NCBI RefSeq assembly: GCF_030936135.1
Contig: NC_082594.1
Span: forward strand, 107,237,020 to 107,301,019
DNA: 64,000 nucleotides
Source of the DNA: Gavia stellata
Taxonomy: Eukaryota; Chordata; Aves; Gaviiformes; Gaviidae
Direction: 5' to 3'
Shown here: in pieces, positions 1-12,408 of the stretch
Layout: every line of letters starts with the position of its first letter
How positions within the stretch are numbered: position 1 is the stretch's first letter
Notes under the pieces: model-generated
Told to the model about the DNA's origin: nothing
Databases searched by the model: none
Seen by the model: only the letters and a program-made list of their open reading frames with translations
Translations under genes and position numbers: made by a program

Positions 1-2654
1 AGAATTCATTCATGACCTTCCATCGGCAGGCAGGTGTTCGCCCATCTCCAGAAAAGCAGGGCTCCATCATGCATAATAGTTACTTGGGAAGACAAATGCC
101 ATCACTCAATGTCTCCCCCTTCCTTCCTTTTTCCATAGCTTTATATTGCTTAGCATGACATCATATGGTATGGAATATCCCTTTGGTCAGTTGGGCTCAG
201 CTGTCCCAGCTATGTCCCCTCCCAACTTCTCATGCACCTCCAGCCCACTCGCTGTTGGGATGGTGTGAGAAGCAGAAGAGGCCTTGACACTGTATAAGTG
301 CTGCTCAGCAATAATGAAAATATCCGTTATCAACACTGTTTTCAGCATAAATCCAAAACACAGCCCCATGCTAGCTACTATGAAGAAAATTAACTATATC
401 CCAGCCAAAACCAGCATAAGAGGGTCCAATGCCTCCAACCCAACTAGGGTTACTATGCAAAACCTTAAAAAAATACATAGTTTAGGTTACTGTTTCAGAT
501 AATATTTGTAAGATATCCTGTATTTCATATGTGCATGACAATAAACTCCTAGTATCTTAGCAAGATCATTAATTATGGAACAGTACAATAATAAAGATAA
601 TTTAAAACCATTTCTGTATGTTAACGGGCACGAAAAAAAGATTAGCAATACTTTCTCAAACATAAATAGGAGTACACAAGCAAACCAAGACACTGAGAAA
701 AAAACAGAGCTAATATAACTCATTATCACATTATTATCACATTATTATTACTACAGTTATCACTTATTATATTAGCACTACTTGATTAGTCTGAAAAAGA
801 ACTGGTATGATATTTATGGAGTATGAGCTTCCATCTCCCTAAACTCTCCATTAAATAAACAGTAACTTTGTAACCAGCTCAGCTCAGCATTTGCTATCAC
901 CCCATAATATGTGTGAATTTTACAATGCTGAAGCTTTGGTTCAGCAGTCGACCTCATTTCAGCAAAGAATACACATCTAAATGTAATAAATGTAGATGAT
1001 GATCCTGAACTCTGAGTCAATGTTTGATTTGCGTGCAGATGCAGAGGCTGGTATTAACCACTGCATGTTGATGTATGCCTCTGAAAACCTCAGGGTCATA
1101 CTACTGATTCAGTCACCTTTCAAAATATCTTTGTGTTCAGGTTCACTGTCTCATTCTGAAAGGTTCCTAAGTCAGCAGCAACGTGTGGGTGTGCCTGTTA
1201 CAAAAATATTTTAGTAAATGGGAGAGAAGGGTCAGTAAATTAAATTTAAAAACAGCAGTAATAATGGTTATACAATCCTCAAACTCAGACAGAAGCATTC
1301 TCCACATTTAAGGCCAATAAATACAATTTTGTCGTTAGTTGTGAAATTCCACAGGCTTTGTGCTCACTTGATCATAGAGCAGGTCCCAGGGGTGGCTGGG
1401 CTGCCCTTGGCCTGAGCGGGGCTGAGCGGGGTTTACCAGGCGCCCCGTGGCCAAGTGCCCATTGCCCAGCCTGTCTGAGCTCCAGCTCTGAGTGCCACCA
1501 GGGAAGGGGCTGACAGCCCCAGGCAGTCCCTGCCGGACAAACAGCCCCCAGGGATACTGGGGGACTGCGGGGCAGCTTTCACCCCTTCCCTGGGAGCAGG
1601 GGGGAGGGAGCAGGTGGAGATGGGAAAACACGTAAAAAGAAATGCAAGTGTACCCCAGCACTGAGGAGGAAGAGACCATGAAGATCACATTCATCCTCGC
1701 AAAAACACTGACGTGTGGCTGTGGCAGCCACCTGGGGAAGATTCAAGCAGTTGACCATCAGACCCGGAGAGTTATTGGATGGGCAAGCATAACGCCCAAA
1801 AAAGTTCTCTTATTTAACAATTTTAACGGCATTATTATTAATGAGGCTTTTCTGTACTAATTTGGACTGTGTTTGTATTGCTGGACAAGTAACAACTGTG
1901 GTATTGTAATTAGGTCTTACGATTTTTTGTTAGGTTAACAATGAATTCTTGTTTCTGCCTCTCTCGCATATGGTATATTCTTTCTTGTCTGTAATAATAA
2001 CCTGTAACTTTGCATATCTTGGTTTATTTTATTGAACTATAGTGTGATAGCTCAAATCAACTGCATGTCCTGTTGTGTTAGGTTCTGCACATAGACATCG
2101 GAAGAGCTGGAAGTCCAAAGTCACAATCTTATTAGATATGATAGGCAAGGGACATGAGAAGACATTAAGAAAACAAACAACTGTGTTGTATTTAGTGAAC
2201 TGAGGAAAAAATAGATTAAATGAACTGCCTTATAACAAAAAAAAAAAAAAAGAATTAGCAATAAAATAGAACTAAAGGTTCTTAGTCCTCATCCAGAGCT
2301 ATGCCTGTGTTGTCACCTCCAGTCTCACAGAAGTGAGGAATTATAAAATGATTCAGAATCCTTATGCCTTAACATGGTAAAGTCAACATGTGTTTTGCTG
2401 AGAAGCTAGTTTGATGCTTTCTCTCCTGTATCTTTTAATCCTTACTAAATGTAAGATATTATTGACTGATCTTTTCAAATATAAGGCCATTTTAAGAAAG
2501 TTGTGCTTCATCACCCTTATAACTAGTTTTTTATACATGACAGCTTGTCAGCTACGAAAAACTCAAATTATGTCCTCCGCAATAGAGAAAGTGAAGGACT
2601 AAGTTAATGAAATTTTGTGGTAGAGGAGCAGAAGGCCTCTATTAAGACTTGCAA
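1..2654. other. Gene-poor flank, nothing recognised except the GC-rich block
   Basis: AT-rich sequence with only short unrecognised ORFs. An A-rich run (about 2236-2251) is the only other simple feature. The short plus-strand ORF at 1642-1860 resembles nothing known to me. Confidence 0.7.
1380..1615. other. GC-rich block, unclassified
   Basis: A sharply bounded GC-rich segment in AT-rich flank. It contains a perfect 10-bp tandem repeat CTGAGCGGGG (1412-1421, 1422-1431). The overlapping minus-strand ORF (1335-1694) has a composition-driven Pro/Gly/Ser-rich product that resembles no protein I know. It may be an old repeat or retrocopy, or a local island. No CpG-island promoter function can be claimed. 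Confidence 0.6.
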
Positions 2655-3094
2655 AGCCCTGACCCAAAAGTCAGGAGCGTAAGTCTGGAGCACAAGTCTT
2701 ATGAGGAGCGGCTGAGGGAGCTGGGGTTGTTCAGTCTGGAGAAGAGGAGGCTGAGGGGAGCCCTCATCACTCTCTACAACTACCTGAAAGGGGGTTGCAG
2801 AGAGGTGGGTGTTGGTCTCTTCTCCCAAGTGACAAGTGACAGGACAAGAGGAAATGGCCTCAAGTTGCACCAGGGGAGGTTCAGGCTGGGTATTAGGAAA
2901 AATTTCTTTACTGAGAGAGTGGTGACACACTGGAATAAGCTGCCCAGGGAGGTGGTGGAGTCCCCCTCACTGGAGGTGTTCAATGAACGTGTGGACGAGG
3001 CATTGTGGGACATGGTTTAGTGGGCATGGTGGTGTTAGTTGATGGTTGGACTTGATGATCTTACAGGTCTTTTCCAACCTTTGTGATTCTGTGA
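2655..3094 (+). mobile_element. CR1 LINE, 5'-truncated
   Basis: The plus strand carries the last part of CR1 pol in one remaining open frame (2649-3020). It includes [39 protein letters not shown] and [21 protein letters not shown], followed by the short 3' UTR (TTGGACTTGATGATCTTACAGG) and the CR1 end TTTGTGATTCTGTGA at 3080-3094. The 5' border is approximate. The ORF is transposon-derived, not a host gene. Confidence 0.93.
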
Positions 3095-4691
3095 CCCTTT
3101 CAAGGCAGTTGGCTTGCATGGGACTGTATCAGCACACACCAGTATCTTGATCATCTGGTTAGGCCATAAAACAGACCTCTCTACCCTGCACATTTAGGTG
3201 TCCTTTCAGAAGCTGAAATCACAAATGAGGATGGAGGAAAGCCTTGCCTTGAGACATTCTGAGAACAAACACCTGGGATGCAGTGTTCACAGTGCTCCAG
3301 CTTTAAACGTACTCAGTGTAAAGACAAACATGCATCTTAAATGCCCAGCACCTTGGGAAGCAACCGTTTCAGTTTCAGTCTGTGCTATTCTTAGCAGTGC
3401 AGTCTTTTCAGACTTTTCTGAGGCTGGGTCTTTCCCGCTCAGAGGTGGTATCATAGGACAGTGTGAAGCTATAATAGCCACCTTCCCTGCAATGTGAGAG
3501 AGTGCAAAGAACTTGCCTTGGTACTCTCCAGAGTTCCTGCATCAGCTGTGCTGAAGAAATGGGCGAGACGAGAGAGAATTCCTGTTGATTACCTTGTAGC
3601 CCATGGGTTCAGACAGAGCTGGAGATGGTCAGTCATGTTCCCAACTAAACCCAAGGGTCAGTGAGAGCAGCTGGGGCACCCCCACTCTGTATCTAGAGTC
3701 CTCTTATTCTTACAACGAGGGACGGACCTAATGGCTGTGGCATATCATCCTCCTCTCTTCGCTAACTTAGGAAATCATGCACCGAGTTAACAGACCCTGA
3801 CACGGGTTAATGTTGGATCACAGAAGAACAGGTTATTTTCTGACTGGAAAAAGAAAAGAAAAAAAAAACCCCAACCCAAAACTTCTTAACTTCTTTCTTA
3901 TAGATCAGTTCTTTCCAGCAGCTCACTATCCAGGTTTTCCTTCTGCCTTCCTGTTCCATTTTTTACATAACACAGTATGCATGTAACAGAAATTGTTTTG
4001 TATCTCTAGCTAACATTTTGTATACGCTGCATTTCATTTAAGTCATTGGGAATGTCATTAGGATAATAACAGTGAAAAATTTTCTTCTCCCTCTATTCAG
4101 ACCCCCATGCTGCTGCACAAGTGGAGGATGTTAATAATCTTTAACAAAAGGCAAAAAACATTCTACTGAACATTAAAAAACTAAATGGATTTAAATTAGC
4201 ATACTTTCCATACGTTAACTCTTGCATACTAGTAAATTTATTTTGGCTTAGCAAATATAGCACATTTAGCTCAAAATATATGTACATAAAAATCTTAGGC
4301 AAGAGCTGCACTGAGAGGTAGACCTATTTATAAGCCATCAATGAATATAAAGCACCAACTGTGGGGCATACAGCACTTCATCTTCTGCTCACAGCTTTGT
4401 TCCTGTCAGCGTGAGAGGAACCTCAGAGACATTGCAGTATAAGGAATGGGTTATACCGATATAAAGACAGATCTACTGAAGTTAAGTGCAAGACATAAGA
4501 GAAAACATGTATGGTGAATAAGTATTAATAGTGAACAGTGTCCATTATCCCTTCCATGCCTGTGGACTAAGGCATAACGGAAAGAAAGCTTACTTCAAGA
4601 CTTCTTAAATGGGGATTGAATTTGGTTCCATTAGAAAAAGCGAAGCTTTGATAACATTACTACTAGTTGTTGAACGCACTGAGGCAATTTA

Positions 4692-4728
4692 CTTCCCTTC
4701 TCCCTTCCCTCCCTTCCCTTCCCTTCCA
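4692..4728 (+). repeat. Polypyrimidine (CCCTT)n-like tract
   Basis: A pure C/T run built from CCCTT and CCCTTT-like units, a simple repeat in non-coding flank. Confidence 0.85.
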
Positions 4729-7700
4729 CAGCATATCCGACACAGACTTTCTAATTTTGGTTTTAATTGTAGGTGGTAAAATCTATGATGGCTACTTAAC
4801 AATGCTAGGGACTAACTTAACTCAATTCACTTATGTCATGTTGGGACTTATAACAACCTATCTGGGATTTTGCATATTCCTATTTTCATTCTCATGCAAC
4901 AGTGGAAACCTTAGCACAGATGGTTCATCTTTATAATACTGTAATTGAATGTGTGTTATCTCAGCTGTTTTGGCAGTTCTGGGTGGTCTGAGGAGGCTGG
5001 CTGACAAAAGTCGTCAAGCTGATACAATATTGTGCTGAAAAGGAAGCAATTATGATGTTTATTTCTGAAATATTTTGTAGCAAGTGATGAATCTATCTTA
5101 ATTCATGTGCAAGTACAGATTTTTCTCACTGAAGAAATTGAACTGTTAAGAAAAACCAAAACAAACAAACAAACCGTATCTATCTGTCTGCATCTAACAA
5201 GCTGAAAAACTTTGCTTTGAGAAAATGCTGTCTCTTCATACTATGACAGAGTAACATGTAGTGGAACGTAAAAATACAGAAGAGGAGCTGTACCTAGAGG
5301 CTGTGTGTGAGTAGTCTACATCCATCCCAACTCAGATCTAATAAAAACTTAAATTATACTTCTATTGTATTTTAAGCTTAACCAAAATAACCTATGAAAT
5401 CCAGATATATGGTTTATCTTCATTTACAAGCTGAAATTTCTTTTAAAGGCAATTATCATTCTTCGCAGTTTTAAATGCAGCGTGATGTGATGGCAGCTTG
5501 TGTACTAGTGCAGTGGCACAAAGGTAGTAAGGAAAAGAGACTGTAACTGCCATTGCAAGTTCTTGCTATATTCTAACATATCCCTGATTAGCACATTCTA
5601 GCACCCACCCATGAGATTTACAATCTTTTGCTAACAGGCTCCTAGTAAGAGGCAAATAAACAGTGATCAACTTGGCTATAAAGATGACACAAGACAGAAA
5701 TTAATTTTAATGTGAGTTGGAACTGATTTTTAAAGAGTATTTTGTATTACTAAATACACTGTATTTTTTCTAAACACCCTTGGCTACAAGGAGGCAGCAA
5801 CTTCCGCTACTATCTTAACAGTATTACCTACTGCAATGCTTTCAGGGCATTGGGAGATATTCACAGTCCATTTTGCTTCTAGAAAATCACAGCCTGATTT
5901 GAACTCACTTGAAGTGATATGAATGAGGGTTAACAAGAGAAAGTGTACAAATAATCAAAGGTCTACAAATTAGCCATTTTTGAAATAGGGACCTGTTATT
6001 TTACTGTAGTAAAAAGATTTTTAAGACATAGGTGTTAAATGGCCATTCTGTAAGCCAATCTAGCAAAAGCCAAGTAAACAAAAATTAATTTAAAAATAAA
6101 TTAACCCTATTCCAACAGATAAGTTTGCTCCAATAGAAATGGTAAATCAAATTAAACCATTTAACCCCTTTATTACGGCTTCCTGCAATCACAGTAGTAG
6201 CCCACTGTGTACTAGATGCATAATCCATATTATTTGAGAAACTCAAAATAGCACTCATCTAGCTCACACGGTCACTGCTGACTAACCACCGTACAGCACA
6301 GTTCTACCCAGCCAAAATTAATTGCCGATAGAGGGGGTATGAGAGACTCTTCACCTACCTTATCACAGCAAGGCACTGTGCCCGCACCTTTAGACAACCT
6401 GTATATATACTTATTGTAGCCTTAAACCACTTCCATAAAAATAAAATTGAATAAATATTTACAAAGACTAGTAGCCCACCATCACGTCCTCTCCCAATCC
6501 ACCCAATGAAGAGGGCGCATCTGTCTGAGGCAGCAGTTGCTCAGAAAAACCCAAGTACCACCGAAATCTTCTAATGATGCATACACTCTTGTCCAGCACA
6601 CTGCTATGATCTGCCTACTTGCTCAGCTAAATGACTGAAGTAAAATGTGCAAATTCAAACACAACCTGTTTGCCTGACACATTTTTGAAGTCGAAGCCAT
6701 GGAGCTGTTACGACCATAAGTATGGTAAGAACTGGAAGTCATGCAATAGGGTCATGAATGAACAGGTCCATGAAAGGTCCAAGGCCCCAAGAAAGCGCCG
6801 GTGCACAGAGAGAGGAAGAAAAAAGAAGTAGTATGCTTCACGTTTGTCTTTTTTATGATTCAAGTTTGACAGGGAAAAACTTATGTAGAGGAATAAATAT
6901 CCAATTACATAAACTGAACTTAATCCATCTCTAAGGCTACTCTAAAAAAATGCATAGAAGGACAAGATGCAGGGAATATAATTTATCTGAACTCTGCAAA
7001 AATTCTACCTCAGACAGGGCTTTGTAGCACATCTAGATGCTACATGGTTGTCAGTAAAATTTGGGAAAGAGCGCCTGAGAGGACGGAAATTAATTGCAGA
7101 AAAAATAAAATGTTTCAGTGACAATTTTGTGTTCAGTAATATAAGAATAGACCCACATTATGCAGGTCAGAATCCTGAACAAATATTTGGAATAAACAAA
7201 ACAAACAAAAACCGAAACAAACAAGCAAAAAACTCACCAAAACTAAAGAACTCCACAAAGAACAGCTTGGTTTAGTACAATTCGTCAATTATACCTTTCA
7301 ATGGATTCACCATTAATCAAGGCTGAAGAATGAAAAAGGTGAGAACACAGGGTTTACTGTCCTCTGTGTCTTTTCTGAAATCTGTTTTTAATAAATCATG
7401 CTGCAAGCCCATCAGTTTTCACTGGCATACCAAGATAAGGCAGGACCACGACTTCAGTGAGAATTTGAGACAGCCACCATCATTGTGCACGCTCAGGAAG
7501 ACCACATCCAGCTAAGCAAGAAATATAGGCACTGTATGAAAGCCTCCTGTTCCCATTCAAGATTAGGAATAGAGTGACAAGATATATCCAGAAAGTTATG
7601 AAGAATTAGGATAAACCTCCCCTAATCACTAACCATTGTTATCAGTGAAGAATATCAGATCAGGTAGTCTACAAACCCTTCAAAAATAATAATTTACACA

Positions 7701-8356
7701 GATATCCATCCAGCCCCCCAACACAGCAGCACAAGTTAAGCTTTCCTATGGTGTCCATCTAATATTTCATGCTTCTCCAGGTCTGTGTGATAGATCTCTC
7801 TCTGTAACTTGTTTTTCATTGTTTAAAGAACCCCCTATTTTCTGCCAGCAAATTACTGGGTTTGGTTTCACTTAAACTTCTCCTACTGTCTTTTATTCTT
7901 ATTTCTCTCACTAACCTTCTACTACACCTTTTGCCTAACTACACTATTTTACTAAAGTCTTTCTGCTAATTCCCTCACTCTTCCCACTCCTCTTCAGAAT
8001 AAAATGCGATTAAGAATTACTAAAGCCATAATTCTTGCCCCCAGTAAAGATTTCTTACTGATTTATTATGTCAGCTTTCCCTCCTACCCCCTCCTCCACT
8101 TTCTCTTTTTTGACTCTTGACTTTTTGCAACTGTAATTCTGTTTCCACAACACCTCAGCCTGCTCCGGGCTTTTAGATGCTCCAGCAATACAAGCTGCAG
8201 TATCTAAACAACAGAGCCTGTTGTTTAAGAACACTCAAGCTTGCCTGTTACAGTCCCTCTACCAATAACTGCTTTTCTTAGAAACAAGAGAGAAAGCTAT
8301 AACATCACCTAAACATACTTACCTCGAGGAAAGAGAGAAGTTGCAAGCACAAGCCG

Positions 8357-8412
8357 TTTGTAAAATGGTCACACCTCACCTGCATTTGTAAAATGGCCAC
8401 ACCTCACCTGCA
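8357..8412 (+). repeat. 28-bp tandem duplication
   Basis: Two adjacent units beginning TTTGTAAAATGG (8357-8384 and 8385-8412) differ at one position (GGTCACACC versus GGCCACACC). A third unit begins TTTGTTTA and then diverges. The near identity implies a recent slippage or duplication event. Confidence 0.93.
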
Positions 8413-9621
8413 TTTGTTTAATGCCTTTGAAGTTACAGTACTGCCCTCAAAAGGACTACTAAGAGAAAAAGAAATCCTAGAATAAGTTATTTCTGTGGTT
8501 ACAGATAGTTAAGGATGTTCTTAAGAAAGATGTTTTGGGAAATACCGCTACTAAGTTAGTGTTAACTTTGTTCTCTGTTAAGTATTTCTGGGGAAATTTG
8601 GGTGGTCTGGTATAGGGAAGAAATTGTCTCTATTTCCTGAACGATAAGCTAATTCGTGGTTGTCCTTTCACATAGAAGTAACTGGTTGCACTTCAAAGCA
8701 ATATGTCTCACAGACAACATAATCTGTCAAGACAGCATAGGTTTTTGAAGGTAAGCATAAATATTCAGTTTTTCATAATTTGATAAAGAATTCAGAATTG
8801 GGGGGGGGTTAAAGTTAACAATATCACTATTATTTATAATAGGTCTGCTTTGTCTAGCTTGCCACTAGAATGTCGTATGGAGAGCGCATCCTCTGCTCAG
8901 GATTTGGCTATTGTGCTCATGCTCAAATAGTGGTAACAATTCAAGTACTAAAACTGTGATTGGTAATATTTGTATTGCAAGAACCAAATGTTCTAATACA
9001 TTAAAACACAAGCATACTAACACTGCGTGAAGCAACAGCAAAAAGATTTCTCTGCCACAAGTCCAAACAAAACCCACTTTTAATCTAAGGTTTAAATCTT
9101 GCAAACAGTCTATGCTTGCTTTTGTATTTATTGCGAGTGGTCTTACTGAAATCAGTAAGATAAATGGGTCTATAAATCTTTAGCACAAAATAGACAAGGA
9201 GAGGAAAAGAAATATTACTCTCTCCTGGCATTGATTTGCTTAATCCAAGCAACCAGCACCCAAAATGGAAATTGGATCCCCTGCCCCCTAATCCAGTGCT
9301 TCAGCCTTTCTCTCTGTCAAGTCTTCTGCTCTCCCACGTAAAACAAATTATGAACTACAAGGAGCTTATCTCCCAAGGATCTCATACAAAATACAACAAA
9401 ATCAATCTGTAAAAAGTACGATTAGTCTACATCTAGCACTATACTTTTCTCAGATGAGAAACATGCTTAACCTGAATTGCCTGAGTGATCAACAACTTAT
9501 TGCTTTAACATGTTAGCAATGGGCACTTACACAATTCCCAACCCCTTTTTTTTTTTCCCTTCTAAACCTTTAATCCAAGCCTGAGAATATATAAACTTCT
9601 TATTTCTCCGTGCGTTTTCTC

Positions 9622-9995
9622 GCAGACTCTCTGGGCCCTTGCAACGCTGACTGTCCCTGCCCACCCCCTGGAGCTCCCCCCACCCTGCCCATGGCCCAGG
9701 ACCCCATGCCAGTCTCCCAGGGCCATCAGCCCCTGCCCCAGAAGCACCTTAGGTGGGCCTGTTCCCATCTCAGCTGCACTCACAGACCAGGTTGGCGGGG
9801 ACTTTCCAGCTTGACTTTGGCCCTGTATCACCCTCATGGGCTCACTGGGGCTGGACTGCCCCAGCTGCCCCCCTGGCTGCCCTGCTCCCAGGCTGGAGGT
9901 GGCGGGACAGACCCTGGCTGCCAAGCCCTGCCGGACCCCACATGGGTCCCCTAGCACCCCAGCTCCAGGGAGCTGCCAGCCCTCGTGGCACCTTG
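9622..9995. other. GC-rich block, unclassified
   Basis: About 370 bp of GC-rich, C-rich plus-strand sequence abruptly replaces AT-rich DNA, preceded by a T/C run (9543-9562) and GAATATATAAACTTC (TATA-like, about 9585). Overlapping ORFs on both strands are composition shadows. It shares the 11-mer CCCTGCCGGAC with the block near 1530, which may be chance. Confidence 0.6.
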
Positions 9996-11847
9996 ACACT
10001 GGCTATCTTTCAATAGCGTCAGAGAAACTGAATGCTAACTTTTAGTTGCTTTGGTTTTTTTGTTTGGGTTTGTTTGGGTTTTTTTGCTTGCTTTTGGTTT
10101 TTTTTTTTTGCTTAATAGAGTTAGCAGTAAATTCATCAGTAATATATAGCGTGGCTTCAATTACTTTTATGCCTCTTCATTATGGTTTCCCTCTCATGCC
10201 TTTATCCAGCAGATAGAGAGTAGTATCTTCAGAAATCCTGGACTGATGCTGAAATCAATCTCACAGAAAATAATCAAACACTTTCCTTGGTCTCATATGC
10301 AGCATGTTCATCCCATCCTTTAGCATACGACAACAACATGGGTCTGTCAGATGGCCATAGGGTGTTTCAGCTTAAGGAGTTTACGTTGTCTTGATGAAGA
10401 ATGTAAGTGACAGGGTACATGGCAGTGATATTATAGCTGTGTATTATATCACCAGATTATGCAAGTGGTGTTTATTTGTTTCCCTTCATTCACAGAAGAA
10501 AAAAATCATATTTTACAGACTAAACACCTTTAATTTTTCACAAGATACTACTTTCTACTGAATATATACTTTACAGAGAGAAGGATAGAACAAAACTCTG
10601 CAGCTGGGCATGTCATGAATACCAAGAAGGGCAGAACCATTACTCCAGTGCAAAAATTAACACTTGCGTTCCATTAGGGAATGGTCTTATTACAAAACTT
10701 GTCTATAATGAAAAGCTTTGCATAGGAAACCTCTAATATAGATCATCACTTTCATTCTGCCCTACTTACCACACAGTAGTTTGAATTTCATTGCAAGTGC
10801 CCTTTCAATTAAACTTGCAGTACACTATGTGCAAGGAGTCATTACATTCTCCAAATTCTTTTATTTTTAAAGATATCTGTAGTTCACAAATCCATTTGAA
10901 AGCAATTCTTTAAAAAAATCATAATTTTTTATTGCTTTGGAAAGTGTCATAGCAGTACATAGCACCTTCCTATTTTTTGTGCTTAAAGATGATTTAGTCC
11001 TTCAGATACAAGGAAACGATTATTTTTTCCCAGCTCTGTGATAAACATAAGTGCCAAAGTAAAAATCATTCATCTAAGACAATGAAACTCCTTTTTTCAT
11101 TTGAAAATAGTATGATATAATTTGTCCCTACTAGTTTAGTCCTAAAAGGTGGCATTTGCTTAATTCAAAACTTTTTTGCTCATCTTATCATCACAGTGCC
11201 TGAATGAATTCTAGAAATTTGTTGCCTGCCCTGTGGTTCATTCTGCTTTTCCAGCAACACCATTGACAATGCTTCATATTGGTAACAACTGTGGACATGT
11301 TTCATTGCTTTGTTTAATCTGACTGAAAGATATTTTCATCTTTTAGCTAGGATTTTTACAGAAAATTAAGTATTACACTAAGCTCAATTCAGAGCTATTA
11401 TTTTTTAGTAACTGTTTAATAAATCACCAATGAAGTTTTAACCACATGCCCAAACATAAGCATTTTCCACATAGGAATCAGCTTACAAATATAGTTTATC
11501 AGGATCTGCTAGGGCTCAGATGAAACAGTTATCTTTTGCCAAGAATGCAAAGTGTAAGTGACACATTTTTTCCATGTTGCTTATTTTTTTGGTACAGTGT
11601 TATCTGTGTCTTATTTAGCAATGACATGGGTAAATAAATTGTCCTTATCAAGGTACCTGAATATACTTTTAAATAATCTTTTTTGTATTGCGAGTAACAT
11701 GTCTGAAATACATCAGAGCATGCTATATAGAGGCAAGGCTGAATTTTAAAAAGTTGAGTCTGCTTCTGAACATGTCATGCATTATCTTTGTATTATCAGT
11801 AATTCGCAATAGTTGTATTTACTGATCACCTGTAAGTTAAAGGGGTC

Positions 11848-12408
11848 TTATCTTGCAGCCAGTGCCCTGAATTGATTGACTCTCGAGATATCTGAACTAA
11901 ATTTATGCATCATTTGACAAAGTCTGGCTTTTTCTGAGCAAGACACATGACTATAGGAAAGACTTTCTTTCAGTGGCGCACTGATGTTAACAGGACACTG
12001 AACCAGTTTCCTCAGGCTCAGTTTTTCAACACAACAAGGAGACCTTTTTGCTAATTGCTGATGCTGTCCCTGACATTTAGGGAAGCACATGCCTAAGACA
12101 TCTGCAGGCTCAGATCTTAAGGATTTGTGGAAAGAAGAAGATACAGCTGTGAAGACTTTGTTGGGTGAAACATTATTTTTTTTCCTATGTATTGCCTCTC
12201 CGTTCTTTGGCTGGCGTGGTTTGTTAGAGCTTAGGTGGCACTCAGAAAGCTGATGCTTAGGCACAAATACACAATCTAGCAAGTTTCTACAGGAATTTAG
12301 CCTCTTAGCAGGTTTAGTTTTATTGGTGGTAAAACAGAGGCCATAGATGTTCCTCTGCCATTTCAGGGAAGTAGCTGAATTGTATTGTCGGGGGTGTGCT
12401 TTGCCCAT
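11848..12408 (-). other. Unexplained ORF of 186 codons, unknown status
   Basis: This is the longest ORF outside the repeats. The frame is open from 12438, but the first ATG is at 12408, with a favourable context (A at -3, G at +4). The product is Lys/Ser/Arg/Cys-rich (for example KKNNVSPNKVF and CFPKCQGQHQQLAKRSPCC), without signal peptide, membrane helix or any motif I recognise. It lies about 6.7 kb downstream of the NCAM2 stop codon on the same strand, so it could also fall inside a very long 3' UTR. A chance ORF of this length is quite possible in 64 kb. I do not call it a gene. Confidence 0.3.

Noticed and set aside
2649..3020. 123-codon plus-strand ORF
   Set aside because: It is the tail of the CR1 reverse-transcriptase ORF, not a host gene.
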